Shown here: in pieces, positions 44,456-53,293 of the stretch
How positions within the stretch are numbered: position 1 is the first letter of the stretch
Layout: every line of letters begins with the position of its first letter
Origin: Haloterrigena gelatinilytica
GTDB lineage: Archaea > Halobacteriota > Halobacteria > Halobacteriales > Natrialbaceae
Direction of reading: 5' to 3'
Length of the DNA: 64,000 nucleotides
Assembly: GCF_013342145.1 (NCBI RefSeq)
Contig: NZ_JABUQZ010000001.1
Coordinates: 682,001 to 746,000, forward strand
Made by a program: the position numbers and the translations under genes
The notes under the pieces: generated by a model
The model's database searches: none
Seen by the model: the letters and a program-made list of their open reading frames with translations, nothing else
Told to the model about the DNA's origin: nothing

Positions 44456-45250
44456 TCAGAACGGGAACAGCGAGTCGGCCTCGAGGTCGCGCTCGATCAG
44501 TTCGATCTCGTGGCCGTCCTGGTCTTTCGTGAAGGCGTACATGTTGTCGTTGCTCTCGGGGTCACGGTAGTCGGGCGCCTCGCGCTCGAGCAGGGCCTCC
44601 CAGTCCTCGGCGAGGTCGTCGACGCGGACGCAGAGGTGGCCCCAGGCGTCGCCCGTGTCGTAGCTACGGCCGTCGTAGTTGTAGGTGAGTTCGACGGACA
44701 TCGCCTCGGGAGCGGCGTCGCGGGGCTCGACGAAGTAGTTCGCGAAGGTGTCGGCCTCCCAGCGGCCGACCTCGTCGTACTCGAACTTGCGGGTCCAGAA
44801 GCCCAGTGCTTCGTCGGCGTCCTCGACGCGGATCATGGTGTGGTCGATCGACCAGAGCGCCCCCTCGTCGGGGTCGCGCTGGACGATTTCGATCTCGTGG
44901 CCGTCGGGATCCTTGACGAAGGCGTAGTCGCCGCCGCAGGACTCGGGATCGCGGTAATCGTCGACGCCCTCGTCCAGCAGCTGCTGGTAGTAGTCCTCGA
45001 GTTCGCCGTCGGGAACGCGGACGGCGATGTGCCCCCAGGCGTCGCCCACTTCCGGCTCCTCGCCTTCGTTGTGGGTGATCTCGAGCATGGCGCCCTCGTC
45101 GTGCATCTCCTCGGGGCCGAGGTAGACGATCGTGAACCCGTCGCCCTCGAAGCGATCCTTCTCCTCGTACTCGAGGTGGGTCTGGTACCAGTCGAGCGAC
45201 TCCTCGAGATCCGAGACGCGGATCATCGTGTGGTCGAGCGTTCCGTCCAT
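44456..45250 (-). CDS. Tandem VOC (glyoxalase I-like) protein
   Basis: 264 residues made of two similar vicinal-oxygen-chelate domains: LDHTMIRVSDLEESLDWYQT with DPDGHEIEIVQRD, and IDHTMIRVEDADEALGFWTR with DQDGHEIELIERD. Each HT/HE pair gives metal-binding residues (His and Glu), so a fused pair makes a complete active site. Glyoxalase I (methylglyoxal detoxification) is the usual prediction; other VOC functions are possible. Next to NhaC. Confidence 0.88.
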   Translation of the reverse strand: MDGTLDHTMIRVSDLEESLDWYQTHLEYEEKDRFEGDGFTIVYLGPEEMHDEGAMLEITHNEGEEPEVGDAWGHIAVRVPDGELEDYYQQLLDEGVDDYRDPESCGGDYAFVKDPDGHEIEIVQRDPDEGALWSIDHTMIRVEDADEALGFWTRKFEYDEVGRWEADTFANYFVEPRDAAPEAMSVELTYNYDGRSYDTGDAWGHLCVRVDDLAEDWEALLEREAPDYRDPESNDNMYAFTKDQDGHEIELIERDLEADSLFPF

Positions 45251-45298
45251 ACGCGAAACGACGCCTGCGACCCCAAAAAGCGTGGCGAAGGCGGCGGT

Positions 45299-46969
45299 CT
45301 ACTCGGTCCGACGGTCGGACTCGGCGCCCTCCTTGAGCGAGTCGGCGGCGACCGGGTTGAGTCCCTTGCGGGCGGCGTCGAGTTCCGAGAGGCCGCGGAC
45401 GAGGACGACGAGCAGGGCCACGCCCAGCGGGAGGAAGAACAGCGGCGAGAGGCCGAGGTAGCCGTTGAGCAGGTAGCAGATCACGACGACGAACATGACG
45501 GTCGCGGCGTAGGGCAGTTGGGTGCGCACGTGATCGATCAGGTCCGCGCCGGTGAAGGTCGCCGAGAGCACCGTCGTGTCGGAGATCGGCGAGGCGTGGT
45601 CGCCGAAGATCGCGCCCGAGAAGACCGCACCGACGACGACCGGCATGATATCGAACGTCCCGGTGAGGTCGTAGGCGAGTTGGATGGCGATCGGCGTGAC
45701 GATCCCCATCGTCGCCCACGACGAGCCCATCGTGAACGCGATGAAGGCGGCGACGAACAGAATCACGACGGGAAGCAACTCGACCGGGATCGCGTCGCCG
45801 ACGATCCCCGTTACGTAGTCGCCCGTCCCGAGTTCCTCCGCGACGGCGCTGATCGTCCACGCGAGCACGAGGATCGTGACGGCCGTCAGCATGAGCCGGA
45901 ACCCGTCGAGGACGGTGTCGACGGCGGTGCCGAGATCGAACAGGTCGTAGGCGATCCCGATCGCGATGGCGGTCGCGACCATGGCGAACGAGCCCCAGAC
46001 CAGCGCCGCGGCGAAGTCCCCGGCGCCGACGATGTCGACGAACACCTGGACGAACCCGTCCTCGCCGAGGGCACCCTCGATCGTCGTCGGAGCCCCCGCC
46101 TCGGCCTGCGTCGACGTCCACGACTGGTACCCGGTCCAGAACGCGCCCGCGAGCGTCACCGCGATGAGCACGACCACCGGCCCGAAGAACGTCCGCAGCA
46201 TCGGCCGATCCTCGATCGGTTCGCCGAGGTCCTTCTGGACTTCCTGCAGCGGCTGGGCGTCCTCGCGGCTGACCGCGCCGGTCGAGTACGCGCGGTGTTC
46301 GGCGTCGAGCATCTCGCCGTAGTCCCGGCGCGTGATGACGATGATGCCGACCATCACGATCGCCAGCAGGGCGTAGGTGTTGTACGGGATCGACCGAAAG
46401 AACGTCTCGAAGGCCGTCGGCGCTCCCTCGGCCCCGAGTCCGTCGTAGGCCTCGCTGATCAGCGAGAGCTGGAAGGCGACCCAGCTCGAGAGCCCGATCG
46501 TCGCGACGGGGGCGGCCGTCGAGTCGACGATGTAGGAGAGTTTCTCGCGGGAAATGTGCAGCTGGTCGGAGATCTCGCGCATCGTGGAGCCGACGATGGC
46601 CGTGTTGGCGTAGTCGTCGAAGAACATAGCCATCCCGAGCCCCCAGGTCGTCACTCCGACCGCCCGCTGGGAGCCGAGACGGGCCGTCGCCCACTCGCGG
46701 ACGGCGGTCGCGCCGCCGAGGCGCCAGATGAGCGCGACGCCCGATCCCAGCAGGATGGTAAACAGCAGGATCTGGACGTGGAAGCCGTCGTCGGCGATGA
46801 TCGCGCCGGTGATCCAGTCGAACGTCTGTGCGATGCCGAGGCTCTCGGTGTAGATTACCGCACCCGACCAGATGCCAAGGAACAGCGAGAGCATCGGTCG
46901 CCGCGTCGCGATCGCGAGCCCGATCGCGAGCAGCGGCGGAATGAGCGATAGCGCTCCGAAGTCGGACAT
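45299..46969 (-). CDS. NhaC-family Na+/H+ antiporter
   Basis: 556 residues, about a dozen membrane segments. FFDDYANTAIVGSTMREISD, then SYIVDSTAAPVATIGLSSWV and GSSWATMGIVTPIAIQLAYD are hallmarks of the NhaC superfamily; FGDHASPISDTTVLSATFTG is the most conserved line. Uses the proton gradient to export Na+ (or the reverse). A second NhaC is partly visible at the right end of the window. Probably monocistronic. Confidence 0.93.
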   Translation of the reverse strand: MSDFGALSLIPPLLAIGLAIATRRPMLSLFLGIWSGAVIYTESLGIAQTFDWITGAIIADDGFHVQILLFTILLGSGVALIWRLGGATAVREWATARLGSQRAVGVTTWGLGMAMFFDDYANTAIVGSTMREISDQLHISREKLSYIVDSTAAPVATIGLSSWVAFQLSLISEAYDGLGAEGAPTAFETFFRSIPYNTYALLAIVMVGIIVITRRDYGEMLDAEHRAYSTGAVSREDAQPLQEVQKDLGEPIEDRPMLRTFFGPVVVLIAVTLAGAFWTGYQSWTSTQAEAGAPTTIEGALGEDGFVQVFVDIVGAGDFAAALVWGSFAMVATAIAIGIAYDLFDLGTAVDTVLDGFRLMLTAVTILVLAWTISAVAEELGTGDYVTGIVGDAIPVELLPVVILFVAAFIAFTMGSSWATMGIVTPIAIQLAYDLTGTFDIMPVVVGAVFSGAIFGDHASPISDTTVLSATFTGADLIDHVRTQLPYAATVMFVVVICYLLNGYLGLSPLFFLPLGVALLVVLVRGLSELDAARKGLNPVAADSLKEGAESDRRTE

Positions 46970-47095
46970 ACGTTATCGGTAGGTCGACTGCGTGATAATG
47001 CCACTGATTGTAGTATCATCCGATAATAGTACGCAGTTTTGAACTCTCGGTGATTGGTAGGACGCTTCCTCGAGGACGCCGCTCCACGCGCCGTG

Positions 47096-48292
47096 CTAGT
47101 AATCGACCGAGACGAACACGATACAGACGACGACGCCGGCGAGAGCGGCGATACCGACGAACGCCTCGTCGAAGTACCCCAAGTCGGCGATCGCTCCGAA
47201 GAGAAGCGGACTCAGCGCGCCGAGCGCGAGGTAGACCGTCCGGAGCGCGCCCAGATTCGTCCCCTGCGTGCCGTCCGGCAGCCGCTGGGTGAGATCGGAG
47301 ATCACGATCGTTTCGAATCCCAGGAGGCTACTCGCGAGCACGGTCAGCAGACCGAAGAGCCACACCTCCCCGACGAAGGGGAGCGCGAGAAGCGCCAGAC
47401 CGGCCGATCCCATGATCAGGAGGAGGGGCGCCCGAACGCCGATGCTATCGTAGGCCCGTCCGGCGACCGGCTTCATCAGGATGCCGAGCGCGAAGAAGAA
47501 GCCGAACAGGACGTTCGCGACCCGCGCCGAGAGCCCCTTTACGTCCATCAGATACGTCGGGTAGAACCCCATGAACGCCTGGATGATGACGGCCCACAGG
47601 ACGAGCAGCGCGGTCCCACGGAGGACGGTCGGTTGCGACAGCGTCGGAACGATGCCCTCGAGGTCGAGGGACTCGCTCAGTGACGTCGACGTCGACGGCT
47701 GTTTCGGAAGCGTTAGCCAGAGGCTGAGAGCCGCGATCAGAAAGAGCGGAACGGCGGCGCCGAAGCTGTACTGCCAGGCCAGCGCGGTCGCGATGAACCC
47801 GGCGGCCGGCGGCATCACCGCGTTCCCGACGTCGCCGGCGGCCATCGTCGCGCCCGTCGCCGTGCCGAGTCGGTCGGGGTAAATCTTGTTCAGGATCGTG
47901 AACCGAGAGACGCCGTACAGCGCCGTTCCGCCGCCGAACAGGGCCGTCGCGAGGAACAGGAGGATCGTCGAGTTGACGACGATGACGAGCGCGAGCATCG
48001 CCGCCGCGAGGAGGGACCCCGCGATCAACAGCAGACGCTCCCCGATCCAGTCGGCGAGGATGCCGCCCGGCAGTTGCCCGAACGCGTAGGCGATCCAGAG
48101 CACCGACAGGAGCAGGCCGGACGTCGTGAGCGTAAGCGAGTACGTGCCGCGAATATGGGGCAACAACGCCGGGTAGATCATCCGGACGCTGATCGAGAGG
48201 AACCAGCCGAAGGCGACGGAGAGGAGTATCTTTCCGCGGCCGTCGCTCGAGAGGTCGCTAATAACGCGTTTCGGTTTCGAAATAGAGCGCAC
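47096..48292 (-). CDS. MFS transporter
   Basis: 398 residues, twelve hydrophobic segments; ILLSVAFGWFLSISVRMIYP and QLPGGILADWIGERLLLIAG fit the DHA/ACS-type MFS with the A-motif-like GILADWIGER, and GVSRFTILNKIYPDRLGTAT is the region of motif B. GTG 48292 is the start. Substrate unknown. Confidence 0.85.
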   Translation of the reverse strand: MRSISKPKRVISDLSSDGRGKILLSVAFGWFLSISVRMIYPALLPHIRGTYSLTLTTSGLLLSVLWIAYAFGQLPGGILADWIGERLLLIAGSLLAAAMLALVIVVNSTILLFLATALFGGGTALYGVSRFTILNKIYPDRLGTATGATMAAGDVGNAVMPPAAGFIATALAWQYSFGAAVPLFLIAALSLWLTLPKQPSTSTSLSESLDLEGIVPTLSQPTVLRGTALLVLWAVIIQAFMGFYPTYLMDVKGLSARVANVLFGFFFALGILMKPVAGRAYDSIGVRAPLLLIMGSAGLALLALPFVGEVWLFGLLTVLASSLLGFETIVISDLTQRLPDGTQGTNLGALRTVYLALGALSPLLFGAIADLGYFDEAFVGIAALAGVVVCIVFVSVDY

Positions 48293-48403
48293 GGGCAGTA
48301 AGCGTCACCTATGGTGTGGGTTCTCGGTCGCCTTCTTCAGTGTTGTTATCCGGACGCCGGCTCGCGATAACGGTGCGTCGCGTCGGCGTTCCTGTGAAAC
48401 AAC

Positions 48404-49513
48404 CTACCGGCGCAGAATCAGTTTCAGCACGTCCTCGTCCTCGAGGACGTGTTCCGTGCCGACCTGCTGTTCGTCGTGGGTGGCGCTGGGGCCGCTCACG
48501 CGGGCGAAGCGGAACCGCTCTTCCATCTCGCCGCCGAGTTTCTCGATGGCCTCGCCGACGGTCGCCCCCTGCTCGATGACCAGCGGTTCCTCCCAGTCGA
48601 TGCCGCGGCCGGGCTTGTCCATGTAGACGCGGATCAGCCCCAGGTTGTCCCAGATGCGGTCCTTGAGCGCGTCGAGGCCCTTCTCCTTCGCGGCGCTGAT
48701 GAACGTGACTTCCTCGGGGTCGAGGTCGCGCTCGCGCAGTTGCTCGTCGACCGTCTCCTTGTAGTCGGGTTCGATCAGGTCGACCTTGTTGACGCAGGTG
48801 ATCGAGGGGATGTACTCGCGGTTCTCCATCAGGCCGTCGACCAGCCGGTCGATGGTGACGTTCTCCTGGAGGTTCAGGTCGGCGTTGACGTAGCCGTGTT
48901 CCCGGAGGACGTGCTTGATCGTCTCCTCGTCCAGGTCCTGGTCCGTGCTCGAGGTGATCTTGATCCCGTCTTTGATCTTCGGCCGCACGGTCACCCGCGG
49001 CGGCTCCCGGTCGACGCGGATGTTGATGTCGTACAGTTCCTCCTGCAGGCGGTCGTACTGGTCGATCTCGAACACCGAGAGGACGAAGACGATCAGGTCG
49101 GCGTTGCGCACGACCGCCAGCACCTGCTGCCCGTCGCCACGCCCCGACGCCGCGCCTTCGATCAACCCGGGAACGTCCAGCATCTGGATGTTCGCCCCGC
49201 GGTGCTGGAGCATCCCGGGGTTGACGTCCAGCGTCGTGAACTCGTAGGAGCCCGTCTCGCTGTCGGCGTTGGTCAGCGAGTTCAGCAGCGACGACTTGCC
49301 GACGCTCGGAAAGCCGACCAGCGCGACGGTGGCGTCGCCGTGTTTCTCGACGGAGTAGCCGGTGCCGCCCCCGGCAGAGCTCTGGTTCTGGAGCTTCTCC
49401 TTTTTCTCCGCGAGTTTTGACTTCAGCCGGCCGATGTGGGCCTCCGTCGACTTGTTGTAGGGCGTGTTGGCGATTTCTTCTTCGATCTCCTCGATCTCCT
49501 CCTCGAGCCCCAT
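48404..49513 (-). CDS. drg: DRG-type GTP-binding protein
   Basis: 369 residues of the OBG/DRG GTPase family: an N-terminal helical coil (MGLEEEIEEIEEEIANTPYN), G1 GFPSVGKSSLLNSLT, G3 DVPGLIEGAASGRGDGQQVL, G4 CVNKVDLIEP, and a C-terminal TGS domain (IRVYMDKPGRGIDWEEPLVI). DRG proteins assist ribosome function and translation in archaea and eukaryotes. Divergent from the small conserved protein at 49751. Confidence 0.95.
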   Translation of the reverse strand: MGLEEEIEEIEEEIANTPYNKSTEAHIGRLKSKLAEKKEKLQNQSSAGGGTGYSVEKHGDATVALVGFPSVGKSSLLNSLTNADSETGSYEFTTLDVNPGMLQHRGANIQMLDVPGLIEGAASGRGDGQQVLAVVRNADLIVFVLSVFEIDQYDRLQEELYDINIRVDREPPRVTVRPKIKDGIKITSSTDQDLDEETIKHVLREHGYVNADLNLQENVTIDRLVDGLMENREYIPSITCVNKVDLIEPDYKETVDEQLRERDLDPEEVTFISAAKEKGLDALKDRIWDNLGLIRVYMDKPGRGIDWEEPLVIEQGATVGEAIEKLGGEMEERFRFARVSGPSATHDEQQVGTEHVLEDEDVLKLILRR

Positions 49514-49750
49514 TTGTCAGTATCCAACCGCCCGCGCCGAAAAACACTTTCCATGCGCGCCGTCGTACGGTCGCCGTTCCCGTCGAGCGTTCGAACCGGT
49601 CGACCGGTGTCCGGACCGATCGGCAAACGGCACGGACGCCGTCGTATGACGGGCCCTCGTGCGTATTCGATCGACGCCGGTCGGCCGACCCGTGGGACTA
49701 CCGGCGGCGGTTTCGACGGGTATAAACGATACCCGGCTGACCTTTCGGTA

Positions 49751-49954
49751 ATGCCAGACGCGGCGCGGCTTCGCGACAGCACGCAGATCGTCCTCCCTCG
49801 GGAGACCCTCGACGCCGTCGAGCCACCGCTTTCTGACGAGTTTACCGTAACGGTCGTCCCGGAGGGAGACCGCCAGTGTCGCGTCATCGGGAGCCCCGTC
49901 GAGATCAAGGCCGCCAGCGAGTACCTCGCGCGCCGCGGCGTCACGATGCGCTAA
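49751..49954 (+). CDS. Small conserved haloarchaeal protein (67 aa)
   Basis: MPDAARLRDSTQIVLPRETL, then DEFTVTVVPEGDRQCRVIGS and SEYLARRGVTMR. The pattern LRDSTQI.LPR.TL and IGSPVEIK is shared with a haloarchaeal small protein family (VNG_1110C-like, by memory); function unknown. ATG 49751 has a TATA-like TATAAACG at about 49721-49728, 23-30 bases upstream. Confidence 0.75.
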   Translation: MPDAARLRDSTQIVLPRETLDAVEPPLSDEFTVTVVPEGDRQCRVIGSPVEIKAASEYLARRGVTMR

Positions 49955-50126
49955 GATCGCGTCACGGTCGCAACTCCGATCCTCGTCTCTCGCCTCTCTT
50001 GTCGTCTCTCGTCCGCTGTTCCCCGGTGTTCGTCTCGCTGCTCGCGTCTTCACGCCCCGCTTTTCGCCCCCTCTCAGTTTCGCGGTCGCTCTACGAGCGG
50101 ACTCGAGGGAGACCGACACGCATTCG

Positions 50127-51134
50127 GTGGAACCGGCCGTAGCTGCGGTCGTGAACGTCTTCGAACGGTTTCAGACGCTGTTCGTGATGGCGGGGATCGC
50201 CGTCGGTCTCGGAGCCGCACAGGTGTCCGGCGTCCCCGCCCTCGCCGACCGGCTCATCTTCCCGTTCCTGATGGTGATGCTGTTCGCCTCCTTCGCCGGC
50301 ATCCCCCTCGAGGGGCTGCGGCGGGCCTTCGGGAACCGCCGCGTCGTCGGCTCGAGTCTCGCGGTGAACTTCGTCTGGAACCCGCTGCTGGCGGTGGCGC
50401 TCGGCGCCGTCTTCCTCGCCGATCGCCCGGCGCTGTGGGTCGGGCTGCTCATGTTGCTCGTCACCCCTTGTACAGACTGGTACCTCGTTTTCACCGATCT
50501 GGCCAACGGAGACGTCCCGCTGGCGACGTCGCTGTTGCCGTACAACCTCGTGCTCCAGTTGGTCTTGCTCCCGGTCTACCTCTACGCGTTCGCGGGCACG
50601 CTCGTCGACCTCCGACTGAGGATCCTCCTCGAGGGGATCGCGCTGGTGCTGGTCGTCCCGCTGGTCCTCGCCGCCGTCGCGCGGTACGGCCTGACGGCGC
50701 TGCGGGGTCGCCGGTGGTTGACGGACGTCTTCCTGCCGAAACTCGGGCCCGTCCAGATCGTCTTTCTCGCGCTCGCGGTCGCCGCGATGTTCGCCTCGCA
50801 GGGACGACTCGTCCTCGAGCGGCCGGACGTGCTGGTCCTGCTCGCGGCGCCGCTGCTCGCGTTCTACGCCGTCAACTTCTCGCTCGGGCTCGCGATCGGC
50901 CGGCTGCTCGACTTCTCCTATCGCGAGGTCGCCTGCTTCAACTGTACGGTCCTCTCGCGAAACTCGCCGACGGCGCTGGCCATCGCCGTCGTCGCCTTCC
51001 CGCACGAACCGCTGATCGCGCTCGCGCTGGTGATCGGCCCGCTGCTCGAGTTGCCGCTGCTGTCGGTGGTCGCGAACCTGTTGCGCCGAATCGAGGCCCG
51101 CGGCTGGGATCGCCTCGACCGGGCGCCGGGGTGA
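50127..51134 (+). CDS. ACR3/BASS-type carrier (arsenical or organic anion transporter)
   Basis: 335 residues, about ten hydrophobic segments. LLVTPCTDWYLVFTDLANGD and ACFNCTVLSRNSPTALAIAV are conserved features of the ACR3/bile-acid-symporter superfamily; the Cys in TPCTDWYLVF is at the place of the arsenite-binding Cys of ACR3, which supports, but does not prove, arsenite export. No arsR or arsC lies next to it. GTG 50127 is used; GTG 50151 is another choice. Confidence 0.78.
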   Translation: MEPAVAAVVNVFERFQTLFVMAGIAVGLGAAQVSGVPALADRLIFPFLMVMLFASFAGIPLEGLRRAFGNRRVVGSSLAVNFVWNPLLAVALGAVFLADRPALWVGLLMLLVTPCTDWYLVFTDLANGDVPLATSLLPYNLVLQLVLLPVYLYAFAGTLVDLRLRILLEGIALVLVVPLVLAAVARYGLTALRGRRWLTDVFLPKLGPVQIVFLALAVAAMFASQGRLVLERPDVLVLLAAPLLAFYAVNFSLGLAIGRLLDFSYREVACFNCTVLSRNSPTALAIAVVAFPHEPLIALALVIGPLLELPLLSVVANLLRRIEARGWDRLDRAPG

Positions 51135-51171
51135 TCTCGGGGCGCCGAGCGAGGGTTCGCGCGGCGAGCGG

Positions 51172-51600
51172 TCACTCCGCGTCCGGGTCGACGGTCTCGT
51201 CCCCGAGGTACGCCGCGAGACGGTGGCGGAGATCCGTCTCGAACACGATCGCGATCGCGCCGGTGAGCGCGGCGAGGTAGCCGAGTCCGGTGGCCGCCAG
51301 CAGCCGCAGCGAGATCGCGTTCGCTCCCCGGAGCCCGACGAGCCACTGTACGGCGACGTACAGGACCGCCACCAGCAACGCGGTCGGCAGCAACAGCGCG
51401 ATCGGCCCGTCGTACGTTTCCGCGAGGACGAACCCGACGAGCAACAGGAGGAGTATCGCGAGCCAGTCCAACCGGGGTCCGCCCGCGAGTTCGGCCGCCG
51501 ACTCGAGCAGGTCCCGGACCGGCGCGACCGCCGGCGCGACGAGAAACGCGAACAGAAGCGTCCATCCGGCCTTCTTCGCGGCCGCGGTTGCGCGGCTCAC
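51172..51600 (-). CDS. Membrane protein coupled to the third PQQ protein (142 aa)
   Basis: Four hydrophobic segments (KKAGWTLLFAFLVAPAVAPV, RLDWLAILLLLLVGFVLAET, GPIALLLPTALLVAVLYVAV and LRLLAATGLGYLAALTGAIA) with an acidic tail. The GTG start at 51600 overlaps the stop of the PQQ gene by four bases (GTGA), so the two are coupled. No family is recognised; it may anchor or assist the propeller protein. Confidence 0.7.
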   Translation of the reverse strand: MSRATAAAKKAGWTLLFAFLVAPAVAPVRDLLESAAELAGGPRLDWLAILLLLLVGFVLAETYDGPIALLLPTALLVAVLYVAVQWLVGLRGANAISLRLLAATGLGYLAALTGAIAIVFETDLRHRLAAYLGDETVDPDAE

Positions 51601-52808
51601 CGCGGAGTCACCTCGTAGACCGTCTCGCCGAGCAGGTGGTAGACGCGGTCGTCGGCGATCAACGGCGTACCGCCGAGGGGGTCGGTTCCGTCGGGGTCGA
51701 CCGAAACGCGGAACCGCTCGTCGCCGGCGTCGGCCTCGAGCGCGAGCAGGCCGCCGGTCGTCGACGCGTAGACGGTCCCGCCGCCGACGCTGACGCCGAA
51801 CTCGAGGGCCGATTCGTCGATCCGCCACTCCTCGTCGCCCGCGAAATCGATCCGGGAAATCGTGCTCGCGTCCGGACGCGACCGGTAGATCGCTCGATCG
51901 GACGGATCGACGGCGACGGAACGCCGGTACGTGTTCGGCTCGCCGACGTCGTCGAAGACGGTCCAGCGACGCTCGCCGGTGTCCGCCTCGAGGGCGGTCA
52001 GGTCGCCGTTCGACTCGATCCCGACGACGAGATCGTCGACCGCGGCGACCGAGCCCCGGTTCAGCGTCGCGGCGCCGATCGCGGCGTCGCTCAGCCAGCG
52101 CCGGGTGCCGGTTTCGGGCTCGAGTCCGAGCAGCCGTCCGCTCTCGTAGCGAGCGCCGACGAGCAGCCCGCTGCGGGCGGTCAACGGGATCACGCGTCCG
52201 GTTTTTCGCCAGCGCTCGAGGCCGGTGTTCGCGTCGATGGCGAGCAGTCGGTCCTCGCCGTCGAGGCGGCCCGTCGCGTACGCCGTGTTCCCGAACAGGT
52301 GCAGCCCGTCGACGCTGCCGTCGAGACTGTAGCGCCAGCGAAGTCGCTGCGAATCGAGTTCGAGCGCGCAGACGTCGGCCTGAAACGCCAGGTAGACGAC
52401 GCCGTCGCGGATCCGCGGCGCCGTATCGAGTTGCGGACGGTCGAACGGGCCGACCGGCAAATCCCGGTACGCGTACCGCCATCGTTCCGCGCCGCTCTCG
52501 ACGTCGATCGCCCGAAGCGACCGGTGGGTCGGAACGAGGAGCGTCCCGTCGACGAGGGCGAGGCCGGCGTGCTCGAACCGACGGTGGGCATCGAGCGAGT
52601 GGGCCCACCCGACTCGTCCGTCCGACCCGGGACCGGGATCGGCCGTCCGCGCGACGTTTCTCGCGTCCGTGCGGGGCTGGTGCCACCCCGACCCGGGGTC
52701 CGGATCGACGTGACCCGAGCCGCCGACGCGAGGACCGAGGAGGAAGGCGCCGAGCAAGGACCCGCCCGCCGCGCCGAGGAGTCGCCGGCGGGTTAGTACT
52801 GAACCCAT
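51597..52808 (-). CDS. PQQ-type beta-propeller protein with Tat-like signal (copy 3, divergent)
   Basis: 403 residues. The N-terminus MGSVLTRRRLLGAAGGSLLG, then AFLLGPRVGG is Tat-like with no lipobox, so the protein may be secreted or membrane-held. Blades are of the PQQ type: RSLRAIDVESGAERWRYAYR, ALELDSQRLRWRYSLDGS, LLAIDANTGLERWRKTGR, TALEADTGERRWTVFDD, LLALEADAGDERFRVSVD. Unlike copies 1 and 2 it is only distantly similar. The stop overlaps the next membrane protein gene. Confidence 0.82.
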   Translation of the reverse strand: MGSVLTRRRLLGAAGGSLLGAFLLGPRVGGSGHVDPDPGSGWHQPRTDARNVARTADPGPGSDGRVGWAHSLDAHRRFEHAGLALVDGTLLVPTHRSLRAIDVESGAERWRYAYRDLPVGPFDRPQLDTAPRIRDGVVYLAFQADVCALELDSQRLRWRYSLDGSVDGLHLFGNTAYATGRLDGEDRLLAIDANTGLERWRKTGRVIPLTARSGLLVGARYESGRLLGLEPETGTRRWLSDAAIGAATLNRGSVAAVDDLVVGIESNGDLTALEADTGERRWTVFDDVGEPNTYRRSVAVDPSDRAIYRSRPDASTISRIDFAGDEEWRIDESALEFGVSVGGGTVYASTTGGLLALEADAGDERFRVSVDPDGTDPLGGTPLIADDRVYHLLGETVYEVTPR

Positions 52809-53002
52809 ACTCGGCACATAGATATCGCTAGTATATCATTTCTTCTTTCGAACCGTGTCAGACGTCGAAATAACTGCTCGGATCGAACGGGACTGATAAC
52901 TGGCGGAATCGATCGAAGCGGCGAGCATCGGTGTTCCGATCGTCGGCAATCACTCCCTCGGCGTCACATTCAAATGGATTTCGACGCTATCTCCTGATAG
53001 GT

Positions 53003-53284
53003 ATGGACCCGACCACCGTCGTCCTGGGATCCGTGCTGCTGTTCGCCGTCCACCTATCGCTCGCCGGGGCCCTCAGGCGCTACCTGTCCGGCTCGGCGGG
53101 GATCGGTCTCGACGCCGAGCGGACGGCGACCGTCGACCGGGACGCGGAGACGGTCGTCTGTCCCGACTGCGGCGCCGAAAACGACCTCGACTACAGGTTC
53201 TGTCGGAACTGCGTCGAGGAACTCCCGGGCTCCGCCGTCGGAACCGCCTCGAGCGCCGCCCCCAGTCGACGGGGCATCGTCTGA
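53003..53284 (+). CDS. Small membrane-anchored zinc-ribbon protein (93 aa)
   Basis: MDPTTVVLGSVLLFAVHLSL is one membrane helix, followed by a basic stretch and VVCPDCGAENDLDYRFCRNC, a CxxC...CxxC zinc ribbon like those of DUF7577/zinc-ribbon anchor proteins. The ATG at 53003 is the one that gives the TM helix at the start; the longer upstream frame is unlikely. Function unknown. Confidence 0.75.
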   Translation: MDPTTVVLGSVLLFAVHLSLAGALRRYLSGSAGIGLDAERTATVDRDAETVVCPDCGAENDLDYRFCRNCVEELPGSAVGTASSAAPSRRGIV

Positions 53285-53293
53285 CGCTCGGGG

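Noticed and set aside
44510-46951. An 813-codon open frame on the plus strand
   Set aside because: It lies opposite the VOC and NhaC genes, has Arg/Asp-rich composition and no family features; a shadow of the minus-strand coding sequences.
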